Source: Gelatiniphilus marinus | Lineage (GTDB): Bacteria > Bacteroidota > Bacteroidia > Flavobacteriales > Flavobacteriaceae | Assembly (NCBI RefSeq): GCF_042678305.1 | Contig: NZ_JBHUDT010000004.1 | Length of the DNA stretch: 64,000 bases | Strand: one strand, 5' to 3' | Shown: positions 8,148 through 17,527 of the stretch, piece after piece | How the letters are laid out: the number at the start of each line of letters is the position of its first letter | How positions within the stretch are numbered: position 1 is the first letter of the stretch | Notes under the pieces: model-generated | The model's input: the letters and a program-made list of their open reading frames with translations, nothing else | Told to the model about the DNA's origin: nothing | The model's database searches: none | Position numbers and translations under genes: made by a program

Positions 8148-9206
8148 TTATCGTTTTTTTGGTGCTTTTTTTAACGGATTTGCGGTAAGCTGCTCGTAAT
8201 CAAATCTGTTTTTATAAATCTGGATGGCCGTAAAGAGAGCTTCTTTAAACGAATTTTCGTCGGCTTTACCTTGTCCTGCTATTTCGTATGCCGTTCCATG
8301 GTCTGGAGAGGTTCTTACTTTGCTTAATCCGGCTGTATAATTAACGCCCTGCCCAAAAGACAGTGTTTTAAAAGGAATTAAACCTTGATCGTGATAGCAG
8401 GCTATAATGGCATCGAAATTTTTATAGTTGTTGGAACCAAAAAAACTGTCGGCTGCATAAGGCCCGTAAACTAATTTGCCGTCGTCTTTTATTTTTTTTA
8501 GTGTTGGTCTTAATACTAGGTCGTCTTCATTTCCTATAACGCCGTTATCTCCAGTATGCGGATTAATACCTAAAACCGCAATTTTTGGCTTTCTGATTTT
8601 AAAATCTTTTTTCAGCGATTTATATACGGTATCAATCTTTTTTACTATTAGCGCTTCTGTAATATGGTTAACAATGTCTTTTACGGGCACATGATCTGTT
8701 AACAAACCAACCCTTAAAGTACTGTTTACCATCAGCATTAAGCTTTCGCCCTCTAACTCTTTTGCCAAATAATCTGTATGCCCGGGAAAGTTAAAAACCT
8801 CAGACTGAATGTTATGTTTATTTATTGGCGCGGTTACCAAAACATCTATGGCACTTTCTTTTAATGCTTTGGTTGCAGCTTGAAGCGATTTTATGGCGTA
8901 TTCGCCAATTTTAAAATCCTCTTTTCCAAACTCAATCTTTACAGGCTCGTTCCAGCAATTTAACACATTAAACTTTCCAACAGAGACCTGCTCGATGTTA
9001 TTAATGTTATTAAAATGTATTGCCGATTTAAAATGCGTTTTTAAAAAACCCATGGTTTTGGCCGAAGCGAAAATTACTGGGGTACAAAAATCCAGCATTC
9101 TATTATCTTCAAAAGTTTTTAACACTATTTCGCCACCAATACCGTTTAAGTCGCCTATGGATATGCCTACAATTATATTTTCTGCTTCCTTCATAAAAAA
9201 TAACAA
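8148..9206 (-). CDS. pdxA: 4-hydroxythreonine-4-phosphate dehydrogenase
   Basis: 352 residues. The N-terminal GISIGDLNGIGGEI, the metal-binding FPGHTDYLAKEL and CYHDQGLIPFK motifs, and TSPDHGTAYEIAG near the C-terminus identify PdxA. It oxidises 4-phosphohydroxy-L-threonine in the DXP-dependent pyridoxal phosphate pathway. It begins the pdxA - DUF177 - rpmF - fabH - accBC run. The likely start is the ATG encoding MKEAEN, five codons after the first possible Met. Confidence 0.95.
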   Translation of the reverse strand: MLFFMKEAENIIVGISIGDLNGIGGEIVLKTFEDNRMLDFCTPVIFASAKTMGFLKTHFKSAIHFNNINNIEQVSVGKFNVLNCWNEPVKIEFGKEDFKIGEYAIKSLQAATKALKESAIDVLVTAPINKHNIQSEVFNFPGHTDYLAKELEGESLMLMVNSTLRVGLLTDHVPVKDIVNHITEALIVKKIDTVYKSLKKDFKIRKPKIAVLGINPHTGDNGVIGNEDDLVLRPTLKKIKDDGKLVYGPYAADSFFGSNNYKNFDAIIACYHDQGLIPFKTLSFGQGVNYTAGLSKVRTSPDHGTAYEIAGQGKADENSFKEALFTAIQIYKNRFDYEQLTANPLKKAPKKR

Positions 9207-9327
9207 CTATTGTTTGTAATTTTGAATTTCGTTTAGTTACTCTTAATCGGCTAAGATATTTTACCTTGCCCAAGAAAGCCTAAACCAATTTAATGTTGCA
9301 AATTTAACCAAATAAACAAATAATAGT

Positions 9328-9927
9328 ATGTTTACAGGAATTATTGAAGATGTTGGAGTTGTTACACATTTGAACAAAGAACTGGACAATCTCCATATTA
9401 CAATACAAAGCACCATAAGCCCGCTGCTAAAAATAGACCAAAGCGTTGCCCATAACGGGGTTTGCTTAACGGTTGTAGAGATTAACAACAACGAATATAC
9501 AGTTACCGCAATTAAAGAAACTTTAAACAAAACTAACTTAGACACCCTAAAGCTTAACAACCAAATAAACCTTGAGCGCGCCATGAAACTTGGCGACAGG
9601 CTTGATGGACATATTGTTCAAGGACATGTAGACCAAACTGCAGTTTGCACCAATGTTAAAGAAGAAAACGGAAGCTGGATTTTTACTTTTAATTATGATG
9701 CCGCACTAAACAACATAACCATTGAAAAAGGCTCGATAACCATTAACGGAACGAGTTTAACGGTTGTAAACTCAAAAAAAGACAGTTTTAGCGTTGCCAT
9801 TATACCCTATACCTATGAGCACACAAATTTTAACACTTTAAAAATTGGGGACGTTGTTAACTTAGAATTTGATGTTTTGGGAAAATACGTAACCAAGCTC
9901 CTGGAATTGAACTTATATAAAAAATAA
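9328..9927 (+). CDS. ribE: Riboflavin synthase alpha subunit
   Basis: 199 residues starting MFTGIIEDVG, the invariant opening of this enzyme. Two lumazine-binding repeats are visible (about 1-95 and 96-195), the second opening with GHIVQGHVDQ. It dismutates two 6,7-dimethyl-8-ribityllumazine molecules to riboflavin. It is divergent from pdxA across 121 bases; its stop codon directly abuts that of the convergent small protein. Confidence 0.96.
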   Translation: MFTGIIEDVGVVTHLNKELDNLHITIQSTISPLLKIDQSVAHNGVCLTVVEINNNEYTVTAIKETLNKTNLDTLKLNNQINLERAMKLGDRLDGHIVQGHVDQTAVCTNVKEENGSWIFTFNYDAALNNITIEKGSITINGTSLTVVNSKKDSFSVAIIPYTYEHTNFNTLKIGDVVNLEFDVLGKYVTKLLELNLYKK

Positions 9928-10119
9928 TTACCTTTTTTTTAGCAGCTTTTTTACCCCATAAAACAACGCAAAACAAGCACCAGCAATTAAACCTCCATCT
10001 ATAGAAAGACCTGGTGGAGGCGGTCCTGGTGGAGGCGGTCCACCGCCTTGGGCAGCACACACAAAACTTATTAATACAAATAAGATTGAGGCAAATATTC
10101 TTTTATTTTGTATGGTCAT
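9928..10119 (-). CDS. Small PID-CTERM-like membrane-anchored protein
   Basis: About 63 residues from the ATG at 10119 (MTIQNKRIFASILF). An N-terminal signal peptide ends near CAAQ, then a Gly/Pro-rich stretch (GGGPPPPGPPPPG), then SIDGGLIAGACFALFYGVKK and basic residues. This resembles the short PID-CTERM proteins of Bacteroidota (PxDGG, a hydrophobic helix, YGxKK). The function of that family is not known to me. An upstream start would add 12 residues but would spoil the signal peptide. Confidence 0.75.
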   Translation of the reverse strand: MTIQNKRIFASILFVLISFVCAAQGGGPPPPGPPPPGLSIDGGLIAGACFALFYGVKKLLKKR

Positions 10120-10390
10120 GGGTACACAAATGTATAAAAAAAAGCGATTGTACAAAACAAATATAGAGCTTTCGGCGCAAAAACATCTATGAAAAGATTA
10201 AAATTCACGACAAAGCGCATTTTTTCTACAAAAGCCACTAATTACAAAACGCACGTTTTTTAAAAAATTATATGAACAAAAAAAAAGATCCCTCAATTTT
10301 TTTCTTTTTTAAAAGAGCAAATATATAGAAGTTACTCAAGAGAATAAAATTAAAATATGGTTTGGCTAATAGCTGATTGTGAGCAATAAA

Positions 10391-10420
10391 AAAAAGCCTC
10401 GCGCAATTGCAAGGCTTTTA
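10391..10420 (-). terminator. Terminator after the tRNA gene
   Basis: AAAGCCTCGC and GCAAGGCTTT form a 10-bp stem around GCAATT-type loop bases, with a T run on the minus strand. It lies 13 bases past the 3' end of the tRNA. Confidence 0.75.
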
Positions 10421-10432
10421 AGGCATTTAAAG

Positions 10433-10506
10433 TGGTCCCACCTGGGCTCGAACCAGGGACTTTCTGATTATGAGTCAGATACTCTAACCAACTGAGTTAT
10501 AGGACC
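10433..10506 (-). tRNA. tRNA with CAU anticodon (Met or lysidine-type Ile)
   Basis: On the minus strand a 74-nt cloverleaf is visible. The acceptor GGTCCTA pairs with TGGGACC; the D-arm contains CAGTTGGTTAGAG; the anticodon loop is CTCATAA with CAT at 10470-10472; the T-arm contains GGTTCGAGCC. CAU may be elongator Met or, after lysidine modification, Ile(AUA). The first pair is G-C, so it is not the usual initiator, and CCA is not encoded. Confidence 0.93.
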
Positions 10507-10687
10507 TTTTCAAAATAAATACAACTTTCTACCTTTCGGAAAAGCAATATAGTTCTGAAATTGGAGTGCAATATTACTATTTATTTTATTTCTTACCAAG
10601 AAAAATTATTGCTTTATGGTAAATGATTACTTAAATAACTGAATGCGAACCGTAAAACACAAGTACAAACGAAGTAAATCGACTGTT

Positions 10688-11113
10688 TTATTCCACATTT
10701 GGCTTTAGGTCTTGGCACAGCTCTATTAAAACCCCGTTTGATGTCTTGGGGTGCAAAAAAGCCACTAGCTTATTGTCTGCGCCTTTTTTTAGCCCCGAAA
10801 CTTCGGGATCGTTCAACACTTTAAAACCTTCATTTTTAAGACGTTTAATTTCGGCATAAATATCATCGACATCAAAAGCTATATGGTGTATGCCTTCCCC
10901 CTTTTTTGCAATAAACTTGGTAATTGGGCTATCATTATTTGTGCCTTCCAACAATTCAATCTTACTTTCGCCTATTTTAAAAAAAGAGGTTTTTACACCT
11001 TCACTGGCAACTTCTTCTATTTTATAATGCGCTTTTCCAAATAATTTAGAGAACAGCTCATTGGATTCTTCAAGGTTTTTTACAGCTATACCAATATGCT
11101 CAATCTTATTCAT
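10688..11113 (-). CDS. mce: Methylmalonyl-CoA epimerase
   Basis: 141 residues with a vicinal-oxygen-chelate fold. MNKIEHIGIAVKNLEES opens the first module (metal His), GIHHIAFDVDDI the second, and NGVLIELCQ ends with a metal-binding Glu. It interconverts (R)- and (S)-methylmalonyl-CoA in propionate/succinate metabolism. It stands alone, divergent from rbfA; no mutase is nearby. Confidence 0.93.
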   Translation of the reverse strand: MNKIEHIGIAVKNLEESNELFSKLFGKAHYKIEEVASEGVKTSFFKIGESKIELLEGTNNDSPITKFIAKKGEGIHHIAFDVDDIYAEIKRLKNEGFKVLNDPEVSGLKKGADNKLVAFLHPKTSNGVLIELCQDLKPNVE

Positions 11114-11182
11114 GTAAAGGTGTTTTTTGTTTTAAGATACAAATTTTACAAACCAAAAGTAAGATAATCTTTAAATATCTGT

Positions 11183-11190
11183 TATTTTTG
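11183..11190 (+). promoter_or_regulatory. Candidate -7 box for rbfA
   Basis: TATTTTTG matches the Bacteroidota TAnnTTTG -7 consensus about 70 bases before the rbfA start. A clear -33 TTG is not evident, so the call is tentative. Confidence 0.4.
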
Positions 11191-11258
11191 CAGCATAAAA
11201 AAGCAGCATATTTTATTTTAACTTATTTAAAATATGGGCTTTATAAAATTTAAAGAAT

Positions 11259-11654
11259 TTGGAAGAAAGTCAAAGACAAAAAAAAATAGCATCGGTTTTA
11301 CAACGCGATCTGGTTGATGTACTGCAAGGTGCAGCTACTCAAGGTGGCTTGCAAGGTATTTTAATCTCGGTTACCAAAGTTAAGGTTACCGTAGATCTTT
11401 CTGTGGCCAAGGTGTATTTAAGTATTTTTCCCAGCAATAAAGGGGCGGCTCTTATTAAAGGCATAAAATCTAACGCCTCATTAATCAAGCACGAATTGGC
11501 GCAACGTACAAAAAACCAGCTCAGGCGCATGCCACAACTGGAGTTTTTTATTGATGACTCTCTGGAGTACATCGATAAAATAGACAAATCCTTAAAAGGC
11601 GGCGAGAACCCAATTAAAGACCCTTCGTTTCTCGATAAACGAAAAAAATCTTAG
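11259..11654 (+). CDS. rbfA: 30S ribosome-binding factor A
   Basis: 131 residues. SQRQKKIASVLQRDLVDVL is the usual RbfA opening, and the KH-like fold ends with RRMPQLEFFIDDSLEYIDKI. It binds helix 45 regions of immature 30S subunits for late assembly and cold adaptation. The only in-frame start near the conserved N-terminus is TTG at 11259; the upstream ATG at 11234 is out of frame. The LolC/E-like gene follows in the same direction. Confidence 0.93.
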   Translation: MEESQRQKKIASVLQRDLVDVLQGAATQGGLQGILISVTKVKVTVDLSVAKVYLSIFPSNKGAALIKGIKSNASLIKHELAQRTKNQLRRMPQLEFFIDDSLEYIDKIDKSLKGGENPIKDPSFLDKRKKS

Positions 11655-11757
11655 CCCTTGCTTATTTACCGGAAACCTTTGGCAACATTTACAAAAACTA
11701 ACGGACTTAACAAAAACCGCAACTATTGTGTAATGCAGCTTTTCTTTTATTAAACCC

Positions 11758-12963
11758 ATGAATTTTTCACTGTATATCGCAAAACGTTATTTACGCTCTA
11801 AAAGCAGCAATAATGCCATTAATATTATTAGCATAATTGCGGTAATAGGCATTGTTTTAGGTGCAGCATCGTTATTTATAGTGCTTTCTGGCTTTGCAGG
11901 TTTAAAAGATTTTACTTTACAGTTTTCTACTATTGCCGATCCCGATTTAAAAGCCGAGGCAGCAGTTGGAAAATCTTTTTTAATTACAGATGAAAACCTC
12001 GATAAGCTAAACCATATTGAGGCTATTGCCTCGTTCTCTAAAATTATTGAAGAACGTGTTATAGTAGCCTCTAACGATAAAAATTATTTAGCAAAAATAA
12101 AAGGAGTTGATGCGAATTATAAACAGGTGGTGCCCATAGATTCGGTAATCGCCCAAGGCAGTTGGTTGGACCAAAAAACAAACCAAATCGTGGTAGGCTG
12201 GGGCATTTCCAACAACCTGTCTTTTGGGGTGTTAGATTATGCCAAAACCATAAGTTTATATGTCCCCAAGCCCGGTAAAGGCCAAATAACATCTGCTCAA
12301 AACGCCTTTAACAGCGTTAACGCCATAAACGTTGGTGTTTTTGATGTTAACGAAAACTTAAACGACACCTACGTTTTTGCCTCTATAGATTTGGCACAAC
12401 ACCTTTTAAGCTACAGGCCCAACCAAGTATCGGCTATAGAGTTTAAACTGGCTCAAGGCGCAAACCAGCTTCAAGCAAAAGCAGACATTCAAGCCATATT
12501 GGGAGACAACATAATTATAAAAAACCGAGCACAGCTTAACGATGCGCTTTACAAAATGCTAAACACAGAAAACCTGGTGGTTTACTTAATATTTACCTTG
12601 GTTTTAATTATTGCGCTGTTTAATGTTATTGGGTCGATTATTATGATGATTTTAGACAAAAAAAAATCGCTCAACACCCTTTTTAATTTGGGCGCAACTG
12701 TAAAAGAAATTAGAAACATATTCTTTTTACAAGGCACGTTAATGTCGGTTTTGGGCGGCTTAGTGGGTTTAGTTTTAGCATTAATTATAGTAGCGCTTCA
12801 AAACATGTTCGATTTAGTCATGATAACCCCATCGCTGGCGTATCCCGTTACCATAAAAACCGAAAACTTTTTTATTGTACTTGCTACCATTTCAGTTTTA
12901 GGCATTATAGCTTCAAAAATTGCATCGGCACGCATTACAAAAACCCTGGTACAAGCCCAATAA
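11758..12963 (+). CDS. ABC transporter permease, LolC/LolE-like
   Basis: 401 residues with MacB/LolC topology. One membrane helix (about 20-50) precedes a large periplasmic domain (50-270), and three helices follow in the last 130 residues around FNVIGSIIMMILDKKKSLNTL and GLVLALIIVALQNMF. The N-terminus LYIAKRYLRSKSSNNAINI is typical of Bacteroidota lipoprotein-release permeases. It probably works with a LolD-type ATPase encoded elsewhere to free lipoproteins from the inner membrane. Confidence 0.88.
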   Translation: MNFSLYIAKRYLRSKSSNNAINIISIIAVIGIVLGAASLFIVLSGFAGLKDFTLQFSTIADPDLKAEAAVGKSFLITDENLDKLNHIEAIASFSKIIEERVIVASNDKNYLAKIKGVDANYKQVVPIDSVIAQGSWLDQKTNQIVVGWGISNNLSFGVLDYAKTISLYVPKPGKGQITSAQNAFNSVNAINVGVFDVNENLNDTYVFASIDLAQHLLSYRPNQVSAIEFKLAQGANQLQAKADIQAILGDNIIIKNRAQLNDALYKMLNTENLVVYLIFTLVLIIALFNVIGSIIMMILDKKKSLNTLFNLGATVKEIRNIFFLQGTLMSVLGGLVGLVLALIIVALQNMFDLVMITPSLAYPVTIKTENFFIVLATISVLGIIASKIASARITKTLVQAQ

Positions 12964-12977
12964 CAAAATGGTTTAGG

Positions 12978-13000
12978 GCGAATTGCCATAAAAATGGCAA
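12978..13000. terminator. Weak hairpin between convergent genes
   Basis: TTGCCAT-AAA-ATGGCAA forms a 7-bp stem just after the permease gene; a T run is poor. The same gap (12964-13151) holds the palindrome CGATAGCTATCG at 13123-13134 and no recognisable gene. Confidence 0.4.
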
Positions 13001-13151
13001 ATAGGCTTAGGTTTATTTAGAGTGCAGAAGGAAAGCTATATCTATTTAAAACGCAATAGCGCGGTGGCTTGCCATTTGCCCAAAAAACTCTTGAAAATTT
13101 TTATTGGCGAAAATTAGTATTCTCGATAGCTATCGGGACGTATTTAAAAAA

Positions 13152-14147
13152 CTACTCCATAAACTCATAACCAGCAAATTTTTGCAACACCTCATCAAAA
13201 GCAGCAAACACATCTTTAGGGTGGTCGCTGGTTACCATTTTCATGCGGTGTTCTTTAAAATGCGGAATCCCTTTAAAGTAGTTGGTGTAATGGCGTCGGG
13301 TTTCAAAAACGCCAAGGGTTTCACCTTTCCAATCTATGGCCATTTGTAAATGGCGGCGCGCTGCCTCAACACGCTCTTCCAAAGTAATTGGTGGCAAATG
13401 TTCGCCGGTTTTAAAAAAGTGTTTTACTTGTTTAAAAAACCACGGATTACCTATACTGGCACGACCAATCATGGCGCCATCAAGTCCGTAACTATCGCGC
13501 ATTTCCATGGCTTTTTCGGGTGAAGTAACATCGCCATTTCCAAACACGGGAATATGCATTCTTGGGTTGTTTTTTACCGCAGCAATAGGTTTCCAATCGG
13601 CATCGCCTTTGTACATTTGCACACGTGTTCGCCCATGAATAGCAATGGCTTTACAGCCCACATCCTGTAAACGCTCTGCAACTTCAACAATTTTTATAGA
13701 ATCGTGGTCCCAGCCTAAGCGTGTTTTAACGGTAATGGGGATGTTGGTGCGCTTAACCATTTGGGCAGTTAGGCTTTCCATAAGGCACACATCTTTTAAA
13801 ATACCTGCACCGGCGCCTTTGCTCACCACCTTTTTTACGGGGCAGCCAAAATTAATATCGATAATATCGGGTTTTGATGCCGAAACAATATCGATGGTTT
13901 GTAACATACTGTCTAAATTCGCGCCAAATATTTGAATACCAACAGGCCTTTCTTTTTCGTAAATATCTAGCTTCATAACGCTTTTTGCAGCGTTACGTAT
14001 TAAACCTTCGCTCGATACAAACTCGGTATAAACCACATCGGCTCCTTGTTCTTTACACAAAGCACGAAACGGCGGATCGCTAACATCTTCCATGGGTGCT
14101 AATAGCAACGGGAAATCGGGCAGTTCTATATTATCTATTTTTACCAA
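13152..14147 (-). CDS. dusB: tRNA-dihydrouridine synthase
   Basis: 331 residues. The FMN-binding opening LLLAPMEDVSDPPFRALC, the catalytic Cys in NFGCPVKKVVSKGAGAGIL, and MIGRASIGNPWFF identify the Dus family, closest to DusB. The enzyme reduces specific uridines in the tRNA D-loop using NADPH. The symbol is assigned by resemblance, as flavobacteria usually have one or two Dus proteins. It is convergent with the LolC/E-like gene. Confidence 0.92.
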   Translation of the reverse strand: MVKIDNIELPDFPLLLAPMEDVSDPPFRALCKEQGADVVYTEFVSSEGLIRNAAKSVMKLDIYEKERPVGIQIFGANLDSMLQTIDIVSASKPDIIDINFGCPVKKVVSKGAGAGILKDVCLMESLTAQMVKRTNIPITVKTRLGWDHDSIKIVEVAERLQDVGCKAIAIHGRTRVQMYKGDADWKPIAAVKNNPRMHIPVFGNGDVTSPEKAMEMRDSYGLDGAMIGRASIGNPWFFKQVKHFFKTGEHLPPITLEERVEAARRHLQMAIDWKGETLGVFETRRHYTNYFKGIPHFKEHRMKMVTSDHPKDVFAAFDEVLQKFAGYEFME

Positions 14148-14183
14148 GTTAAATTATTTTGGTGCAAAAGTATTGAAAATGAA

Positions 14184-14583
14184 TTAAATATTAATCCACC
14201 CCTTAATTGTTTCGTTATAACTTATAACCTTTGTAATATTTGTAATACTTGTTTGTGCTTTATTGTTTAATGTGATGACATATCTGCTATTAAAATACTT
14301 TTGAATATCGTTAACATAATTCTTGTTAATAATTACCCCTCTTTGAACGCGCAAAAAAATGATCAGGCAACTTTTTTTCTAAGCTCGAAATAGATTCCGA
14401 TGTTAAATAATTTCCTTCTAAACCTATTTTTATATCTGTACCCCATTTTGTTATGGGAGTGAATCTATTACTACTCATTTCAACAATATCTACCCATGGC
14501 ATTTCAGGTAATTTTTCAGTTTCCTGCGCGAAAGACAAAATTCCTAGAAACTGAAACAATAAAAAGAAGTGTGATTTTTTCAT
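14184..14583 (-). pseudogene. Frameshifted gene ending in a LytTR-like DNA-binding segment
   Basis: From ATG at 14583 the frame gives a signal-peptide-like start (MKKSHFFLLFQFLGILSFAQ), then NYLTSESISSLEKKLPDHFF, and stops early at 14326. In the next frame the sequence continues as LRVQRGVIINKNYV and NSRYVITLNNKA until TAA at 14184. Together LEKKLPDHF-LRVQRGVIIN matches the end of a LytTR domain. The two frames join in a run of seven T, a frequent slip site. Alternatively this is a fusion of a secreted protein with the tail of a LytTR regulator. It is likely nonfunctional, or a sequencing indel. Confidence 0.65.
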
Positions 14584-14653
14584 GATGATAAATTTAATTA
14601 TTTATGCCACAATAAAACACCCGTTTAAAAGCTTATAAAACCTATTTTTTGTA

Positions 14654-14680
14654 AACTGCAAATTTGGGTTGTTAACTGCA
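14654..14680 (-). promoter_or_regulatory. Paired AACTGCA direct repeats, candidate regulator site
   Basis: AACTGCA at 14654-14660 and again at 14674-14680, start-to-start 20 bp, with GGTT between. The same layout occurs at 17491-17517. Two direct repeats about two helical turns apart are the usual target form of LytTR dimers. It lies about 70 bases upstream of the broken LytTR-like gene. Confidence 0.45.
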
Positions 14681-14729
14681 TCCATTCGGTGTATCGTTTA
14701 GGTAAACAAGTAGGTTACTCTAAAAAACC

Positions 14730-17147
14730 TTATTTCTCAACATTATAATGCGTTTTTACCACCACAGGAATGCCGCTTGCAGTTATGCCTTCCAGGGTTA
14801 CTTTTACGCGGGTTTCTGCAGCACTATTGTAATAGCTGCTAAAATAAACACCACTCTCGTTTGGATGCACATAAGGATCCCAAAAGAGCGTGTTTCGTAT
14901 GGCGTTTCTATTATCCATTGTGGGGTCTGGGTTTTCCAAATCTGGTGAGTAAAATTGACGTGCATCATAAAAGCCCGCTATTTCTTGGGTTATAGAATGA
15001 AACACCTTTTTTACTCTTTTGTTAACAACACCTTCTTTTAAGTAAATTATTATCACGCCATTGGCTCCTTTAGAGCCAAATATTGCAGCGCTGCTACTAT
15101 TCATAGATTCAATTTTAGCAACGTCACTTGGCTGAATAAAGTCTAGATCTTCTTGTATGGATGGAACGCCATCAATTATTATATGTGCAGGGCGTCCATT
15201 ATATCTATTAAACCCAACTGAGCCTCCGAATGTTATAACCCCAGGTATTGTAAATTGAATAAGTTGCTGTATTGTTGAAAATTGCGGTGTTTTTTCATCA
15301 AAAACATAAGTTCGGTCTGCTCTCCCATATAAACTTGGTGTTTCTTTTTTCTTTTTACCTATAATTTCGACTTCTTCCAAAACATTTTCGGGGGCAACCC
15401 CAAACATAATGTGCTTTTTATATACTGTTTCTGTTAAAGTATTGATTTCTGGTGTAAACTGAATGCCATCGCTTTTAAAATGGGTTTCCATGGCTGGTTG
15501 ATGAAGAGAATCTAAGACAATCATGCCACGATTTTTTCTTTTTCGGTCTTGGGTATTTAGCATCATGGTGGCGTTACCCATAAACACCATGTTTTCAAAT
15601 GTGAACCTCCCCATAGAGTCGGTTACCGTAGTAAGCATATTTACTTTCCCTTTATTTAGCAATCCTAGGGTAACTTGATTGTTTACTTTTGGTGTTCGTC
15701 CAAAAAGTTTTTTTACTATCCCGGTTACAGTTATACCCTTTTCTACGTTATAATTGGGCTTGCCTTTTAGTATTGGCATTTTTTTCCATAAAAAATCACG
15801 CCAACCCTGGGTTAAAAGAAGCAAATCTAAGTGGGCTAACCTTTTAGGGTTGCTCTTGTCGAAATAATATCCGGGGTTGTGCACGTGTCCTCTAATATCC
15901 GATTCCATTAAAAAATAAGAACTAATATTCGTACCATAATCACTTGCATCTTCCACTCCATTCATATCTGTACTACTTAACGAAAAGCTACCTGGTGCTA
16001 TGTCTCCTGTTTTGGTCTTGGACGAAATATTTACAGTTACTTTTTCATTTGGTTTGTAAATTTTCTTGTTGGTGCTTAGGTTAATTTGCAGGTCATGTTC
16101 TTTTTCAACATAAACCAATCGTTCGGTTTGCGGTACAAGGTTAGCATCATACAGCGTAACTTGACTAATACCGTCGGGGAAATCGGCTGTAGGCAATTCA
16201 AAAGATAATGTGGTGTTTTCTAGGGGTTGCGTGCCTTCAAAATAAGTAATTCCTCTGGTAGTACAAATTATTGTAACTGGTGCATTAGGGTTCTGTTTTA
16301 ACGTTGCATCATTAGTGCTAATGGTTATAATATCTTTATCATTCCTTTTTTTCGAGCTTATAACATAACCTTGGGCAATTGCCTTTGGAAGATCTGCCTT
16401 TATTTGTACACCATTTACTGTTGTTATTTCTGCATGATATGTTTTACCTTTGGTGGGTTTAAGCTGAAATTGCCCCATGCCATCATGTATGCTTCCCATA
16501 ATGCTTACCAGAGCTCCATCAGAATCAAAAACCTTACACTCTACGGCTATAGGTTTACCTCTATCATCAACAGCTTTAAAAGCTACCACACTTAAAACAT
16601 TTTCAACTAACGAACCGCCTTCGGGGAAAAATTGCACGCTAAATTTGGACCGTCTCCCTTCTGAAACAGTTTTAACTTCTTTTATAGATTTAGATGTATT
16701 TGAGGCCTCTTTTTTTTCAGGTTGGTTTTTAAAAACATCTAAAATTTCAATAGTCTTTTTAAAAACAAAATCTTCTCCAAAGTTTCGGTTCCAGTTAGTG
16801 TATGCTCTTATTTGATAAACGCCCGCTTTTTTTACCCCAACAGAGTCCGTTAATTTAAAATCGCCATGTCCCAACCCCTTCTCGATTCTTGTTTTATTTC
16901 GTGAAATTATTTTAGAATCGGGCGAAATTAACTCCACATACAACATGTTACTATGGTCGAAAAGCAAATTATTGTATGCATAAACAGAATATACTTTATA
17001 CCACAAAGATTCGCCAATGGTATATTGTGATCTATCGGTGTGGAGGTATGTTTTTTCAATATCTGGAATTGTTTTTTTGGTTTGAGACGACAATAACGTA
17101 CTATTAGCGAGGCATATTGAAAAACACAGCAATATTTTTTTTATCAT
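14730..17147 (-). CDS. Outer-membrane TonB-plug protein with macroglobulin-like N-terminus
   Basis: 805 residues with a signal peptide (MIKKILLCFSICLANS). The N-terminal half contains MG2-like domains (EKTYLHTDRSQYTIGESLWY), and the middle has a carboxypeptidase-regulatory-like segment (VKKLFGRTPKVNNQVTLGLL). Near 640-720 there is a TonB receptor plug (NRYNGRPAHIIIDGVPSIQ, GSKGANGVIIIYL). No beta-barrel follows, so it is not itself a receptor. Such proteins are common in Bacteroidota, with unknown roles. The gene ends 50 bases after a direct-repeat operator candidate and is preceded by a 380-base leader. Confidence 0.82.
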   Translation of the reverse strand: MIKKILLCFSICLANSTLLSSQTKKTIPDIEKTYLHTDRSQYTIGESLWYKVYSVYAYNNLLFDHSNMLYVELISPDSKIISRNKTRIEKGLGHGDFKLTDSVGVKKAGVYQIRAYTNWNRNFGEDFVFKKTIEILDVFKNQPEKKEASNTSKSIKEVKTVSEGRRSKFSVQFFPEGGSLVENVLSVVAFKAVDDRGKPIAVECKVFDSDGALVSIMGSIHDGMGQFQLKPTKGKTYHAEITTVNGVQIKADLPKAIAQGYVISSKKRNDKDIITISTNDATLKQNPNAPVTIICTTRGITYFEGTQPLENTTLSFELPTADFPDGISQVTLYDANLVPQTERLVYVEKEHDLQINLSTNKKIYKPNEKVTVNISSKTKTGDIAPGSFSLSSTDMNGVEDASDYGTNISSYFLMESDIRGHVHNPGYYFDKSNPKRLAHLDLLLLTQGWRDFLWKKMPILKGKPNYNVEKGITVTGIVKKLFGRTPKVNNQVTLGLLNKGKVNMLTTVTDSMGRFTFENMVFMGNATMMLNTQDRKRKNRGMIVLDSLHQPAMETHFKSDGIQFTPEINTLTETVYKKHIMFGVAPENVLEEVEIIGKKKKETPSLYGRADRTYVFDEKTPQFSTIQQLIQFTIPGVITFGGSVGFNRYNGRPAHIIIDGVPSIQEDLDFIQPSDVAKIESMNSSSAAIFGSKGANGVIIIYLKEGVVNKRVKKVFHSITQEIAGFYDARQFYSPDLENPDPTMDNRNAIRNTLFWDPYVHPNESGVYFSSYYNSAAETRVKVTLEGITASGIPVVVKTHYNVEK

Positions 17148-17527
17148 ACTATTTCTATTTAAAAGATGAGATATTAAGTTCCATGAAATAAATAATTTCG
17201 ATTCTTATTTTCATATACTGATATGCGGTAAATCTATAATAATTGGGTATCGGATAAATCTTATTAAGCAACAACAGAGTATTAGACTGCATAAAGAAGT
17301 GAAAGTTTCATTTTTATTATAAAAAAAGCAAGTTTTTTTTCAATCTTTAACATTAAAGTTCGCAATAATTGGTTTAACAGTTACATTCTAAAAAAAACAG
17401 AAATACTAAAACATGGTTTTTCTTATCGTTATAAATTTTATTAACGCAAAAGAATGCTAAACAAAAAAACTGTAAAACCCATTTCGGGCAAACTGCATAT
17501 ACAGGTTATAAACTGCATACATTCAAT
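17148..17527. other. Gene-free upstream region of the plug-protein gene
   Basis: No ORF of note. The region is AT-rich with long A/T runs. At 17491-17517 it holds the second AACTGCA direct-repeat pair. The 343-base distance from that pair to the plug-protein ATG allows a long leader; I see no riboswitch fold. Confidence 0.6.
17491..17517 (-). promoter_or_regulatory. Paired AACTGCA direct repeats, candidate regulator site
   Basis: AACTGCA at 17491-17497 and 17511-17517, again 20 bp apart with GGTT between, followed by TACATTC. It copies the layout at 14654-14680 (TCCATTC follows there). It lies upstream of the plug-protein gene and may share its regulator with the LytTR-like gene. Confidence 0.45.
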
